Shown: positions 41,207-50,882, counted from the stretch's first letter. The stretch: 64,000 nt of DNA from UBA4479 sp963974935 (GCA_963974935.1 CAXBEV010000009.1:1-64000); one strand, 5' to 3'. A program made the numbers and translations. The notes: generated by a model not told the origin, from the sequence alone.

Positions 41207-42282
41207 AGGTGGTCATCAGGAGAACGATCGAGGCGCTGGCCGGTCTGGCTGTCATTGTCGTTGCCGTATTGTGGCTGTCAGGAGGCTTCGGTGAGCGGAT
41301 CGCGCCCATCTCAGCCGAGATCACGAGCCCGTTGGCACCGGACGGCGCGTCAGTGGCGCGGGTCAACCGGACGGTGACCGCCGTTACCGAATGGGCAAGC
41401 GGCGCTGTCGCATCCGCCGTCGAAACCGAGGTGTCGTCGCAGATCATGGCGCGGATCGAAGAAGTGCGGGTATCGGCGGGCGAAGCCGTGCAGGCCGGTC
41501 AGACGCTGGTCGTGCTTGACCGGCAGGAGCCGCTGGCGCGGGCAGCCCAGGCACGCCAGGCATTGGCCGCGGCGCAGGCCCGTCTTGATCTGACCAAAAG
41601 CGAATTGGGCCGCGTCGAACAATTATTCGACCGTAATGTCGTCGCCCGCCAGCGTCTCGATCAGGCAACCGCCGATTTCACTGGCGCGAAAGCGGATGTC
41701 AATCGCCTGGAAAGTGCACTGGATGCGGTCGAGACGGCCTTGGCCTATACCGAAATCCGCGCACCGGTCGAGGGCGTCGTCGTTGATCGCCTGGCCGAGC
41801 CGGGCGAGATGGCAGCGCCAGGCCTGCCGCTTCTACGAATTTACGATCCCGCCGCGCTACGGGTCGAAGTGCCGGTACGGGAATCGCTGGCGGTCCGGCT
41901 TGCGACAGGGCAGAGTCTCAGGATCGAGGTTCCGGCGCGAGGCGAGACGTTCGATGGTACCATTGAGGAAATCGTGCCCTTCGCCGAGCCAGGTGCGCGG
42001 ACACTGCTGGTCAAAGTCGGGGTGCCGGGTGATCCGCGGCTCTATGCCGGCCTGTTCGCGCGGGTTGCTATACCGGCTGGCCAGCGCGAACGGCTGCTGG
42101 TGCCGTCGGTCGCCATAAGCCGGGTCGGCCAACTCGATTTTGTCACTACGGTCGGGGCCGAACGCCAGTTGCGCCGCCGCTTCGTCACTCTGGGTGAAAT
42201 GGTAGCCGACGACCGGATCGAAGTACTGAGCGGCCTCGCCGTCGGCGAAGCCGTGCTGCTGCCGCCGGCGACCGCCGAATGA
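41203..42282 (+). CDS. RND pump periplasmic adaptor (membrane fusion protein)
   Basis: A 359-residue adaptor. An N-terminal anchor (LAGLAVIVVAVLWLSGGFG) is followed by the biotinyl-lipoyl half (VSSQIMARIEEVRVSAGEAV, then QAGQTLVVLD), a coiled-coil hairpin (about residues 110-180, RAAQARQALAAAQARLDLTK), the second lipoyl half (YTEIRAPVEGVVVDRLAEPG) and a beta-barrel and membrane-proximal domain. It links the permease to an outer-membrane channel. The ATGA overlap with the permease stop shows translational coupling. Confidence 0.93.
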   Translation: MKVVIRRTIEALAGLAVIVVAVLWLSGGFGERIAPISAEITSPLAPDGASVARVNRTVTAVTEWASGAVASAVETEVSSQIMARIEEVRVSAGEAVQAGQTLVVLDRQEPLARAAQARQALAAAQARLDLTKSELGRVEQLFDRNVVARQRLDQATADFTGAKADVNRLESALDAVETALAYTEIRAPVEGVVVDRLAEPGEMAAPGLPLLRIYDPAALRVEVPVRESLAVRLATGQSLRIEVPARGETFDGTIEEIVPFAEPGARTLLVKVGVPGDPRLYAGLFARVAIPAGQRERLLVPSVAISRVGQLDFVTTVGAERQLRRRFVTLGEMVADDRIEVLSGLAVGEAVLLPPATAE

Positions 42283-42490
42283 CCGGCGGCCTACCGGACG
42301 CAGGTGGCCCCGTGCGATATGCACAATGAAGATAGCACCCGCATGCCGACCGGTCGCGACCGGAGCCTGAAACCGATGGCTTTACGCCAAGATCATATGC
42401 GCAGACGCTCAATCTCTGGCGAACGATGGATCCCGACAGTAAGGGGCGCTGATTCCTAATGCGTTCGCATAAAGCACACAAACATACGGC

Positions 42491-45007
42491 TTAAACGTCC
42501 AAGTTCGCGACCTTGAGGGCGTTTTGTTGGATGAACTCGCGGCGCGGTTCGACAACGTCGCCCATCAGGGTTGAGAAGACTTCTTCAGCCTCGTCGATGT
42601 GGTTGACACGGACCTGCAATAACGAACGGGCTTCAATATCCAACGTGGTTTCCCAAAGCTGTTCGGGATTCATTTCGCCCAAGCCTTTGTAGCGTTGGAT
42701 CGAGATGCCTTTGCGGCCGATTTCCGTCAACGTGTCGACGATGGCGATCGGTCCAGTGATCGCCGTCGATTTGTCTTTGCCTTCGAGAGTGCCGTGTTTG
42801 GCGTAGTTCTTTTGCATCTTCGCAGTCATCTCGTCGATTTGCCGAGCGTCTTTTGAGCGCATGATCGCCCCGTCCAGCACATGGCTTTCGGTGACGCCAC
42901 GCAGCATACGTTTAAATTCCAGCCCGCCGTCATCAAGCGCGCGACCTTCCCAGCCACGCTCGTGTTCAGGGGCCAACGCGTCCAAGCGCTTGCAGATATA
43001 ATCCGCGACTTGGCCACCCTGTTCAGGGTTGCCCAAGATATCCGGATTGAGCGCGCCCAAGATCGCCGCCTGTTCCAAGATGTCCATCGGCACATGGTTC
43101 GACAGATGCGACAACAAGGTCTTCACATAGCGCGCTTCGTCGGCGAGCTTGCGCAGGTCTTGGCCGGCGATCTGATGGCCTTCGAAGTTGACGAACACGG
43201 CGCCTTCGGCGATGGCAGTGTCGAACAAATAGTTTTCCATCTCAAGATCACCCTTGAGATAGACCTGCGAATTGCCGCGCTTGGCGCGATACAGCGGCGG
43301 TTGCGCGATATACAGATAACCGCGCTCGATCAGTTCGGGCATTTGCCGGAAGAAGAACGTCAGCAACAACGTGCGGATGTGGCTACCGTCGACGTCAGCG
43401 TCTGTCATGATAATGATCTTGTGGTAACGGCACTTTTCGACGTTGAAATCCTCACGTCCGATACCGGTGCCGAGCGCCGCGATCAGCGTGCCGATTTCGG
43501 CAGAGCCCAACATTTTGTCGAAACGGGCCCGCTCGACGTTCAAAATTTTGCCGCGCAACGGCAAAATCGCCTGACTGCTACGGTCCCGGCCCTGCTTTGC
43601 AGAGCCACCGGCGCTGTCTCCCTCGACGATGAACAGTTCGGATTTGGCGGGATCGCGTTCTTGGCAATCGGCAAGCTTGCCCGGCAATGTCGAGATGTCT
43701 AAAGCACCCTTGCGACGCGTCAGCTCACGCGCTTTACGGGCGGCTTCACGCGCGGTCGCGGCATCGACGATTTTGCTGATGATTTTTTTGGCTTCGGCGG
43801 GATTTTCTTCAAACCAACGATCCAAGCCTTCGGAAACAAGGTTTTCAACGACCGGGCGGACTTCGGACGACACCAGCTTGTCTTTGGTCTGTGACGAGAA
43901 TTTCGGATCCGGCACTTTGACCGACAAAATACAGGTCAGGCCTTCGCGCGCATCGTCACCGGTGACGCCGACTTTCTCTTTTTTAGACACCAATCCCGAT
44001 GCCATGTAGGCATTGATGTTCCGCGTCAGCGCACCGCGAAAACCCGCCAAATGGGTGCCGCCGTCGCGTTGCGGGATGTTGTTGGTGAAACACAGCATGG
44101 TTTCGTGATAGCTGTCATTCCATTGCATGGCGACTTCGATGGTGATGCCATCGCGCTCCCCATGCACCGCAATCGGGTTCGTAATAATCGCGGTTTTCGA
44201 ACGATCGATGTATTTCACAAAGGCAATCAAGCCGCCTTCGTAATGCATGTCGACCTCGATGGGCTCCGGCCCGCGATTATCGGTCAACTGCAGACGCACA
44301 CCGGAGTTCAAAAACGCCAATTCGCGCAGACGGTGTTCCAGGGTCGACAGATCGTAGTCGGTGTTGGTGAAGATCGTGGGCGACGCTTTAAAGGTAATTT
44401 GAGAGCCGCTTTCGGGCTTGCCGTTTTCTTTCAACGGTGCATCGCCGACGATTTCTAGAGGCGAAACCGCTTCGCCGCCTTCAAAACGAATGTAGTGTTC
44501 TTTGCCTTCGCGCCAGATGCGCAGTTCCAACCAATCGGACAGCGCGTTGACGACGGAAACGCCGACACCGTGCAGACCGCCCGAAACTTTGTAGGAGTTT
44601 TGATCGAACTTACCGCCGGCGTGCAGCTGCGTCATGATAACCTCGGCCGCAGACACGCCTTCTTCGGCATGGATACCGACCGGAATGCCGCGCCCGTTAT
44701 CGGATACGGAAATCGAGTTATCGCCATTCAACGACACGATGACCGTGTCGCAGTGGCCTGCCAGCGCTTCGTCGATGGCGTTGTCGACGACTTCGTAGAC
44801 CATATGATGCAAGCCCGACCCGTCGTCGGTATCGCCGATATACATGCCCGGGCGCTTGCGCACGGCATCCAGTCCCCGCAACACCTTGATCTGATCGGCG
44901 CCATAGGCAGCCGGATCAACCTCAGCGATGTCGCCTTCGGCCAGATCGGCTGCGGCAACCGCAGCTGTGGCTTCGGGATCGATGTTGGTTTCTGTTTCGT
45001 CGCTCAT
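42491..45007 (-). CDS. gyrB: DNA gyrase subunit B
   Basis: An 838-residue type II topoisomerase subunit. The GHKL ATPase (residues about 60-260) has EVVDNAIDEALAGHC, DNGRGIPVGIH and GGLHGVGVSVVNALS. The Toprim domain has EGDSAGGSAKQGRDRSSQAI and DADVDGSHIRTLLLTFFFR, and the C-terminal tail ends GDVVEPRREFIQQNAL. With GyrA it introduces negative supercoils. The start at 45007 matches the usual length plus an acidic N-terminal extension of about 35 residues; a longer frame has no support. It is the last gene of dnaA-dnaN-recF-gyrB, all on the same strand. Confidence 0.97.
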   Translation of the reverse strand: MSDETETNIDPEATAAVAAADLAEGDIAEVDPAAYGADQIKVLRGLDAVRKRPGMYIGDTDDGSGLHHMVYEVVDNAIDEALAGHCDTVIVSLNGDNSISVSDNGRGIPVGIHAEEGVSAAEVIMTQLHAGGKFDQNSYKVSGGLHGVGVSVVNALSDWLELRIWREGKEHYIRFEGGEAVSPLEIVGDAPLKENGKPESGSQITFKASPTIFTNTDYDLSTLEHRLRELAFLNSGVRLQLTDNRGPEPIEVDMHYEGGLIAFVKYIDRSKTAIITNPIAVHGERDGITIEVAMQWNDSYHETMLCFTNNIPQRDGGTHLAGFRGALTRNINAYMASGLVSKKEKVGVTGDDAREGLTCILSVKVPDPKFSSQTKDKLVSSEVRPVVENLVSEGLDRWFEENPAEAKKIISKIVDAATAREAARKARELTRRKGALDISTLPGKLADCQERDPAKSELFIVEGDSAGGSAKQGRDRSSQAILPLRGKILNVERARFDKMLGSAEIGTLIAALGTGIGREDFNVEKCRYHKIIIMTDADVDGSHIRTLLLTFFFRQMPELIERGYLYIAQPPLYRAKRGNSQVYLKGDLEMENYLFDTAIAEGAVFVNFEGHQIAGQDLRKLADEARYVKTLLSHLSNHVPMDILEQAAILGALNPDILGNPEQGGQVADYICKRLDALAPEHERGWEGRALDDGGLEFKRMLRGVTESHVLDGAIMRSKDARQIDEMTAKMQKNYAKHGTLEGKDKSTAITGPIAIVDTLTEIGRKGISIQRYKGLGEMNPEQLWETTLDIEARSLLQVRVNHIDEAEEVFSTLMGDVVEPRREFIQQNALKVANLDV

Positions 45008-45041
45008 ATTCGTCCGTCTTTCAATTTCCGCAGGCCTCGGC

Positions 45042-46298
45042 TTATGCCCCAGCTGCGTCGATGGTCCCGTCAGAGACCGTAAAAAAGGCTGCACGACCGT
45101 GCATACCCTCGAATAAGCCGGCGTCGGTGCCGGTCATCCAGGCTTGCGCCCCCAAATCGTTAATCATATCGAACAAGGCCGCACGCTTGTGCGTATCCAA
45201 GTGCGCCGCGATTTCGTCCAACAGCAACATCGGCACCCGACCCTGCTCGGCCGCCTGCATCCGTGCGTGCGCCAACACCAAAGCGATCAGCAGCGCTTTT
45301 TGCTCGCCGGTTGAACACTGCGCCGCATCTCGGCCTTTGGCCGCATGGCGCACCGCCAAATCGGTGCGGTGCGGACCGGTCGCGGTCCGGCCGTCTGCGG
45401 CGTCCGCAGACCGGTTGCGCTTCAGCGCATCCTTAAATCGATCTTCAGCCGCCAGTGCCGGGCCTTCGTCGAGCCACACTTCGGGCCCCCCCGAAAGCCA
45501 TAATTCCGCACCCGGAAACGGCCCTGCAGCGGCGGCGATAAAGGCCGATAAGCGACCCACCATCTCGCGCCTGGCGGCCGCGACGGCCATCCCTTTTTCG
45601 ACCATCCGCGCTTCAAGGGCATCCAGCCAACCCGGGTCGGCGTTCACGCCCCGCTCACTCAACAATCTCGCCCGCTCACGCATTGCTTGCTCGTAAGCGC
45701 TAACACGGCCCGCATGTGCCGGATCGGCCGCATACACCAATCGATCCAAAAACCGCCGCCGGCCGCCCGGGCCTTCGATGAACAAGCCATCCATTTGCGG
45801 CGTCAGCCAAACCACGGCAGCATGTTCGCATAGCGCACTCTGTGCACGCTCGTTGACGCCGTCGACACGGATGACACGACGCTCCCTAGCACCTTGATGA
45901 TCCGGATCGAGCCCGGTGCCCAAATCAACAGGATCACCACCACCGTCAAGCCGCGCCGCCACGGCCCATACGCGCCCAGCAGGGGCAAGATCGCAGCCGG
46001 CATCCGCATAGGTGACTTCAGACAACGTCGCCCGTCTGAGACCACGCCCCGGCGCCAAGAATGAGACCGCTTCCAAAACATTGGTCTTACCGGCCCCGTT
46101 GGCGCCGCAAAGCACGACACTGACACCATCCGGTGTGATCGTCGAACTTTGATGGTTGCGAAAATTGGTCAATTTCAAGCGTAACAACGCGACCCGGTCG
46201 TTGACGTGATCGCGGGCCCGGGCGTCCGTTTCCGCCGCCGTTTGCGCGGCGCCTGGAAAAGCATCTTCGTCCTTGGTGATGGCGGTTATGCCTGCCAC
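45042..46298 (-). CDS. recF: DNA repair and replication protein RecF
   Basis: A 418-residue SMC-like ATPase. Walker A is GANGAGKTNVLEAVSFLAPG, and near the C-terminus are the signature STGEQKALLIALVLAHARM and Walker B PMLLLDEIAAHLD. RecF loads RecA at gaps. The first 38 residues (up to VALLRLKLTNF) are not conserved, so the real start may be further in. Gaps to gyrB and dnaN are 34 and 56 bp. Confidence 0.95.
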   Translation of the reverse strand: MAGITAITKDEDAFPGAAQTAAETDARARDHVNDRVALLRLKLTNFRNHQSSTITPDGVSVVLCGANGAGKTNVLEAVSFLAPGRGLRRATLSEVTYADAGCDLAPAGRVWAVAARLDGGGDPVDLGTGLDPDHQGARERRVIRVDGVNERAQSALCEHAAVVWLTPQMDGLFIEGPGGRRRFLDRLVYAADPAHAGRVSAYEQAMRERARLLSERGVNADPGWLDALEARMVEKGMAVAAARREMVGRLSAFIAAAAGPFPGAELWLSGGPEVWLDEGPALAAEDRFKDALKRNRSADAADGRTATGPHRTDLAVRHAAKGRDAAQCSTGEQKALLIALVLAHARMQAAEQGRVPMLLLDEIAAHLDTHKRAALFDMINDLGAQAWMTGTDAGLFEGMHGRAAFFTVSDGTIDAAGA

Positions 46299-46354
46299 GT
46301 CCCTAAGTTCGCTCCTGGTTTATAAAACGTACCTCGAAAATAAGCTGCTGCCGA

Positions 46355-47470
46355 TCAGACCCGCATCGGCATCAAAACGTAGATCGTGCCGGAATCTTCC
46401 GAACCGCGAATGATGGTCGGTGACGCGGCATCCGCAAGCATGAACACGGCGGTGTCACCATCGATCTGCCGCGCGATGTCGAGCAAATACGCCGAGTTAA
46501 AACCGATCTCGAACTCATCAGAGCTGTAGGAGACTTCGATGTCTTCCTGCGCGGTGCCGTTTTCCGGGCTGGATGCGGATAGCGATAAGTTGTCGGCACC
46601 GAGCGCCAGCTTCACGGCGCGGGACTTTTCCGAGGAAATCGCAGACACACGGTCGACCGCGTCTGACAGCATTTTTCGATTAACGCTCATTTCCTTATCG
46701 TTGCCGGCCGGAATGACGCGCTGATAATCGGGGAACGTGCCGTCGATCAACTTTGAGGTCAGCACCGCATCGTCAAACGCAAAGCGAATTTTTGCATCCG
46801 ACAACGAGATTTCGATGTCGTCACCGGTCTCGTCGATCAGCTTGCGAATTTCGCCGACGGTTTTGCGCGGCACAATCACGCCCGGCATACCTGCAGCCCC
46901 ATCGGGCAACGGCAACGCATAGCTGGCAAGACGATGGCCATCGGTCGAAACAGCGCGGAGCGTCTGCGCCCCTTCGAATTCAGAAACGTGCAAATAGATG
47001 CCGTTCAGGTAATAGCGGGTTTCTTCGGTGGAGATCGCAAAGCGCGTGCGATCAATCAGGCCACGCAGGTCAGCAGCCGGCAACTTGAAAGAATGCCCGT
47101 AATCGCCGCCGGTCATCACCGGGAAATCTTCGGTTGGCAGGCACGACAACGTAAAGCGCGAGCGACCGGCACGGATCGTCAATTTGCCGTCGCCGGGCGC
47201 TTCCAGTTCAACCTGAGCGCCATCCGGCAGTTTGCGAACGATTTCGAAAAACGTCAGGGCGGGCGCAGTGGTGGCGCCGGGCGTCGACACGTTGGCCGGC
47301 ACTTTCTCGACAATATCCAAATCCATGTCGGTGGCATTCAGCGCCACACCATCGCCATCCGCCTCGATCTTGACGTTGGACAAAATCGGAATGGTATTCC
47401 GACGCTCTACAACACTTTGCACGTGCCCCAAGGAGCGCAGGAGATCGGTCCGTTCGATCGTCAGTTTCAT
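46355..47470 (-). CDS. dnaN: DNA polymerase III beta sliding clamp
   Basis: A 371-residue clamp made of three similar domains. Recognisable parts are the N-terminal MKLTIERTDLLRSLGHVQSV and VVERRNTIPILSNVKIEA, the mid part ETRYYLNGIYLHV with VSTDGHRLASYAL, and the C-terminal FMLADAASPTII and VLMPMRV, where the hydrophobic pocket binds polymerase and other partners. It holds the replicase on DNA and is the second gene of the dnaA cluster. Confidence 0.97.
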   Translation of the reverse strand: MKLTIERTDLLRSLGHVQSVVERRNTIPILSNVKIEADGDGVALNATDMDLDIVEKVPANVSTPGATTAPALTFFEIVRKLPDGAQVELEAPGDGKLTIRAGRSRFTLSCLPTEDFPVMTGGDYGHSFKLPAADLRGLIDRTRFAISTEETRYYLNGIYLHVSEFEGAQTLRAVSTDGHRLASYALPLPDGAAGMPGVIVPRKTVGEIRKLIDETGDDIEISLSDAKIRFAFDDAVLTSKLIDGTFPDYQRVIPAGNDKEMSVNRKMLSDAVDRVSAISSEKSRAVKLALGADNLSLSASSPENGTAQEDIEVSYSSDEFEIGFNSAYLLDIARQIDGDTAVFMLADAASPTIIRGSEDSGTIYVLMPMRV

Positions 47471-47787
47471 GCTTAAACCCGTATTTCCTATCCGCGCGGT
47501 CCCACGTCGGGGGTGCCGCTGACCCTATTCAAAACGCCTGGAAATAAACCCCTGAATACCCGATAAATCCCCCATGCGTGCGCCGACAACATGCCGGAAG
47601 GGCGGGTTCATTTGAACTTCCAAAAGCAGCCAAATAGCCGCTCAGAAAGGCGTTGTGAATTATAGCAGACCCACCCCACGACCCAAGCGTTTTAAAACGC
47701 GCACTCGGCATCCAGATGCGAGAAAAAGATCGTTAATAATCAGAGGGTTGCAAAGGCATTGTCAGCGGTCATCGTCGACCCGAAAGG
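47471..47787. other. Spacer between dnaA and dnaN
   Basis: About 317 bp without a supported gene. It starts directly at the dnaA stop and should hold the dnaN promoter. A 12-bp palindrome AAGGTTAACCTT (47784-47795) overlaps the end of dnaA. No clear intrinsic terminator was found. Confidence 0.5.
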
Positions 47788-49287
47788 TTAACCTTCAAGC
47801 ATCCGGCGCAAAAGTTCGATATCTTCTGCGAATCCAGAGTCGGCCCCTTTAAGCTCTTCGACTTTTTTAACGGCGTGCATCACCGTGGTGTGGTCACGGC
47901 CGCCGAATTTTCGGCCGATTTCAGGCAAAGAGCGAGCCGTCAATTGCTTGGCCAAATACATCGCCACCTGACGTGGTCTTGCGACCGACCGTGCACGCCT
48001 AGCCGAATGCATATCCGAGATGCGGATATTGAAATGGTTGGCGACCTGTTTTTGGATTTCTTCGATGGTGACGCGGCGATCATTGGCACGGAGCAGATCA
48101 TGCAGGACTTCCTGCGTAGCCTCGATCGAGATATCACGCCCGATCAATTGGGAATGCGCGACGACACGGTTCAGACTGCCTTCCAACTCGCGGACATTGG
48201 CGGTGATCTTGTGGGCTAAGAACTCCAACACCTTCGGTGGGATGTCTGCGCGCATCTGCGCCGCCTTAGATTGCAAGATACCCAAACGCAATTCGTAGGT
48301 CGTTGCATGAATATCGGCGACGAGGCCGCAATTGAGGCGCGAAATCAGACGCTCTTCCATACCGACCAGATCGGACGGTGATTTGTCGGCAGAGATCACG
48401 ATCTGCCGGCCTTGGTCAACCAAGGCATTGAAGGTGTGAAAGAACTCTTCTTGGGTGGACTCTTTGCCGGCGATGAACTGTACATCGTCAATCATCAGCA
48501 CATCGACGGAGCGGAACTGGTCTTTAAAGTCCATGGTCGTACTCTGGCGGATCGCCTGCACGAAGTGGTGCATGAACTTTTCCGCAGACAGGTACACTAC
48601 CGTACGATCCGGCGTGGTTTGGCGAATATGCCAAGCCACCGCATGCATCAAATGGGTCTTACCGAGCCCCACGCCACCATACAAGAACAGCGGATTAAAA
48701 GGCACGCGCTCTGCCTCGGCAACACGCCGGGCGGCGGCATAGGCGAATTCATTCGGCTTACCGACGACGAAATTATCGAAGACAAAACGGGGATCCAGCG
48801 CGGCGCTCAGACCTTCGCGCCCGGACTTGACATCCCGCGCGGTTTCGGCGGCCGGCGTTTGTCGGCGGATACCATCTTTCAACTGATTTTGGGTGCGTTC
48901 ATTTCGGACCGTGACTTCGAGCGAGCCCACTTCCGGGGTCTCGTCTTGCCAAAGTGTCGCAATACGTTCTGCATAGTGGGCAAGCACCCAATCACGCATG
49001 AAACGCGTCGGCACGGTGGCATGTACGGCGCCGTCTTCGATGCCGCGAATGATCATCGGCTTGATCCAGCTCTGGAACGCCGCTTCGCCGATTTCACCGC
49101 GCAACTGGTCACTGACCGTGCTCCATTGCGCACGAATCATATTCTGGCCCTGATCATCGCCCGGGTTTTGCGCCTGATGAGCTGTTTGATTGTCCATCTG
49201 ATCAGTCGCCTGCCTCAAGCTCGCGTCAAGCTCATCACCGCGTTGATCACCATTCGATTTGCCGTGCACAGACGTCGCGTCGATCAT
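47788..49287 (-). CDS. dnaA: Chromosomal replication initiator DnaA
   Basis: An AAA+ protein of about 500 residues. Domain I begins with IRAQWSTVSDQLRGEIGEAA FQ, followed by FQSWIKPMII. The ATPase has GGVGLGKTHLM, VLMIDDVQFIAGKE and LISRLNCGLVADI. Domain IV ends with GRKFGGRDHTTVMHAVKKVE, the DnaA-box-binding helix-turn-helix. The exact start is uncertain: in-frame ATGs at 49386, 49287, 49197 and 49140 are possible and none has a strong Shine-Dalgarno. The conserved part begins at 49140. It heads dnaA-dnaN-recF-gyrB, with rpsT upstream across a 700-bp spacer. Confidence 0.95.
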   Translation of the reverse strand: MIDATSVHGKSNGDQRGDELDASLRQATDQMDNQTAHQAQNPGDDQGQNMIRAQWSTVSDQLRGEIGEAAFQSWIKPMIIRGIEDGAVHATVPTRFMRDWVLAHYAERIATLWQDETPEVGSLEVTVRNERTQNQLKDGIRRQTPAAETARDVKSGREGLSAALDPRFVFDNFVVGKPNEFAYAAARRVAEAERVPFNPLFLYGGVGLGKTHLMHAVAWHIRQTTPDRTVVYLSAEKFMHHFVQAIRQSTTMDFKDQFRSVDVLMIDDVQFIAGKESTQEEFFHTFNALVDQGRQIVISADKSPSDLVGMEERLISRLNCGLVADIHATTYELRLGILQSKAAQMRADIPPKVLEFLAHKITANVRELEGSLNRVVAHSQLIGRDISIEATQEVLHDLLRANDRRVTIEEIQKQVANHFNIRISDMHSARRARSVARPRQVAMYLAKQLTARSLPEIGRKFGGRDHTTVMHAVKKVEELKGADSGFAEDIELLRRMLEG

Positions 49288-49386
49288 TCGTAACTTGCCC
49301 CCAAAATAACACCCCTGAACGGAGCGCGACCCAATAGCACAGACAACCACAACCGCTTCTTCGATCCGCACCTTTGGCACTGCCAT

Positions 49387-50024
49387 GATGCGAGGACCCG
49401 TAAATTACCAACATTCCAACAGTACAGCGTTCCCAGACTTACATCTTCGCCGACGCCCTCTTCGTCGGATAATCCGGTTGTTGCCGTTTTTGGCTTGGCA
49501 TTTAAATCAACAGAATTAGAAATGTACCGGCTGCAGCACTTTTTCAGCTACGCACCCAAGAATGTCATATATTACCTGACGGTCGTGAAAAATGCCCCCT
49601 TAGATCGTTGATAGTTGATACGCTTAACTCATAACCACAAACTAATTCGCCATGTCTTCAACAAGATTTACTTAAAAGTTTATGTTTTTATTTTGTTTTG
49701 CCTCGGAAAAAGGCAGTAAGGACTTCAAGAGACAGATTTTATATTTTACCCTCGCTCGCTTGCACTTAAGAAGTACGCGTGATGACGACCAAGTGATAAG
49801 GATATTACGGAGGTCCGCACGCGCTGACAACATGATCGAAAGGAGAACGGGGCAAATAAACTGAAATAATTTTCTTGACTCTGGCTACCTGCTTGAAAGT
49901 TCAAAATTTTTTGAAAACATGATGGTGAGCGCGGGATTCAGCGTATTTTATGGCTCTTTTTTAGGCACCACTTTTAGGCAACCTAGCTGCAATTAACAAT
50001 CAATCCAAGGTGAGACCCAAACGT
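49387..50024. other. AT-rich spacer between rpsT and dnaA, possible origin region
   Basis: About 640 bp without a supported gene; a 60-codon frame at 49682-49864 has no start signal. The stretch 49600-50000 is AT-rich in a GC-rich neighbourhood and lies upstream of dnaA, a place where replication origins are often found. I looked for TTATCCACA and close variants on both strands and found no exact DnaA box (only ATAACCACA at 49632). It may just be the long dnaA promoter region. Confidence 0.4.
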
Positions 50025-50057
50025 AAAAAAGCCGCAAACTCGAAAGCTTGCGGCTTA
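50025..50057 (-). terminator. Intrinsic terminator of rpsT
   Basis: On the minus strand AGCCGCAA and TTGCGGCT (right and left arms 50049-50056 and 50030-50037) form a stem followed by a run of six T (50030-50025). It lies 35 bp beyond the rpsT stop codon. Confidence 0.9.
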
Positions 50058-50091
50058 TCAAAGATTTGGCCGAACAACTGTTCGCAGTTGT

Positions 50092-50358
50092 TTAAGCAGC
50101 CATTCCTTTTACGCGGCTCGAAAGGCGCGATAATTTACGGCTGGCTGCGTTACGGTCCAACACGCGGCGCTGGGCGCTACGGGCCATCAGCGGCTGCGCC
50201 GCCGACAGGGCCGCTTTCGCTGCAGCCTGATCGCCAGAAGCAATCGCTTCTTCGACGCGACGCACGGCAGAGCGAACTTCACCCAGGCGTGCACGGTTAA
50301 CAATTGTACGCTTTTCCGTCTGGCGGATCCGCTTTTTCGCTGAGGCGCTGTTTGCCAT
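50092..50358 (-). CDS. rpsT: 30S ribosomal protein S20
   Basis: An 88-residue basic protein, MANSASAKKRIRQTEKRTIV then NRARLGEVRSAVRRVEEA, ending in KLSRLSSRVKGMAA. The length and Lys/Arg-rich helical hairpin are those of S20, which binds the 5' domain of 16S rRNA. The start at 50358 follows AAGAGG and discards a longer upstream frame. rpsT next to dnaA is a common order in alphaproteobacteria. Confidence 0.97.
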   Translation of the reverse strand: MANSASAKKRIRQTEKRTIVNRARLGEVRSAVRRVEEAIASGDQAAAKAALSAAQPLMARSAQRRVLDRNAASRKLSRLSSRVKGMAA

Positions 50359-50473
50359 CTCAAAAAACCTCTTAAATTCGGGCCCAAGAATGGGGAAGGC
50401 GAGCTTATATAGCCGCTTGAGGCCTGCGTCAACCCACGCTGGCACCTGTTTTCAGCATCAGCGCCTAACTTTC

Positions 50474-50866
50474 TTAGGGACTTCCTTGCGGCGAGACCGA
50501 AAAGTTGACGACGGCACCGTTGTCACCATCGCTCTCGATGGTCAGCCGCAAGCGCTCCCGTTCACGCGCATACAGACCATCACCGACTTTACTCCAGCCG
50601 AGTTGCGGCAACACGTCTGCATAGAATGTTCGCACGGCGTCTGGTGTTACCGGACCACGGGCCTCAGCTTCGGCGATACGTCCGTTTGCGGTCTCAAAGG
50701 TGACGGCAGCGTGTTCATTTTCCTGCAACGCAATCATTAGCGGCAGATCTTCAATCACCGAGAGAAAGCCCCCATCCGCGCGTGCGCCCGGCGCCCCCGC
50801 AAGGACCCCCACCAGCAGCGAGAGCGCAAATAAGTGTGTGCGAAAGAGTGTGTGTCTTAGCATCAT
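50474..50866 (-). CDS. Secreted protein of unknown function downstream of mutM
   Basis: A 130-residue protein with a signal peptide (FALSLLVGVLAGAPGARADG). The mature part contains a repeated alpha/beta arrangement (LPLMIALQENEHAAVTFETA, then VRTFYADVLPQLGWSKVGDG, then RLRLTIESDGDNGAVVNFSV). The FYADVLPQLGW phrase occurs in small conserved proteins found beside mutM in alphaproteobacteria, but no function is known. There are two adjacent ATGs (50866 and 50863). The start is only 17 bp after the mutM stop, so it is in the same operon. Confidence 0.8.
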   Translation of the reverse strand: MMLRHTLFRTHLFALSLLVGVLAGAPGARADGGFLSVIEDLPLMIALQENEHAAVTFETANGRIAEAEARGPVTPDAVRTFYADVLPQLGWSKVGDGLYARERERLRLTIESDGDNGAVVNFSVSPQGSP

Positions 50867-50882
50867 GTCTTCGCTTCTATCA

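Noticed and set aside
48412..49293. 293-codon plus-strand frame opposite dnaA
   Set aside because: Antisense to conserved DnaA motifs; no ribosome-binding site or family signature.
49620..49650. DnaA box in the rpsT-dnaA spacer (ATAACCACA)
   Set aside because: Two mismatches to TTATCCACA; too weak to call.
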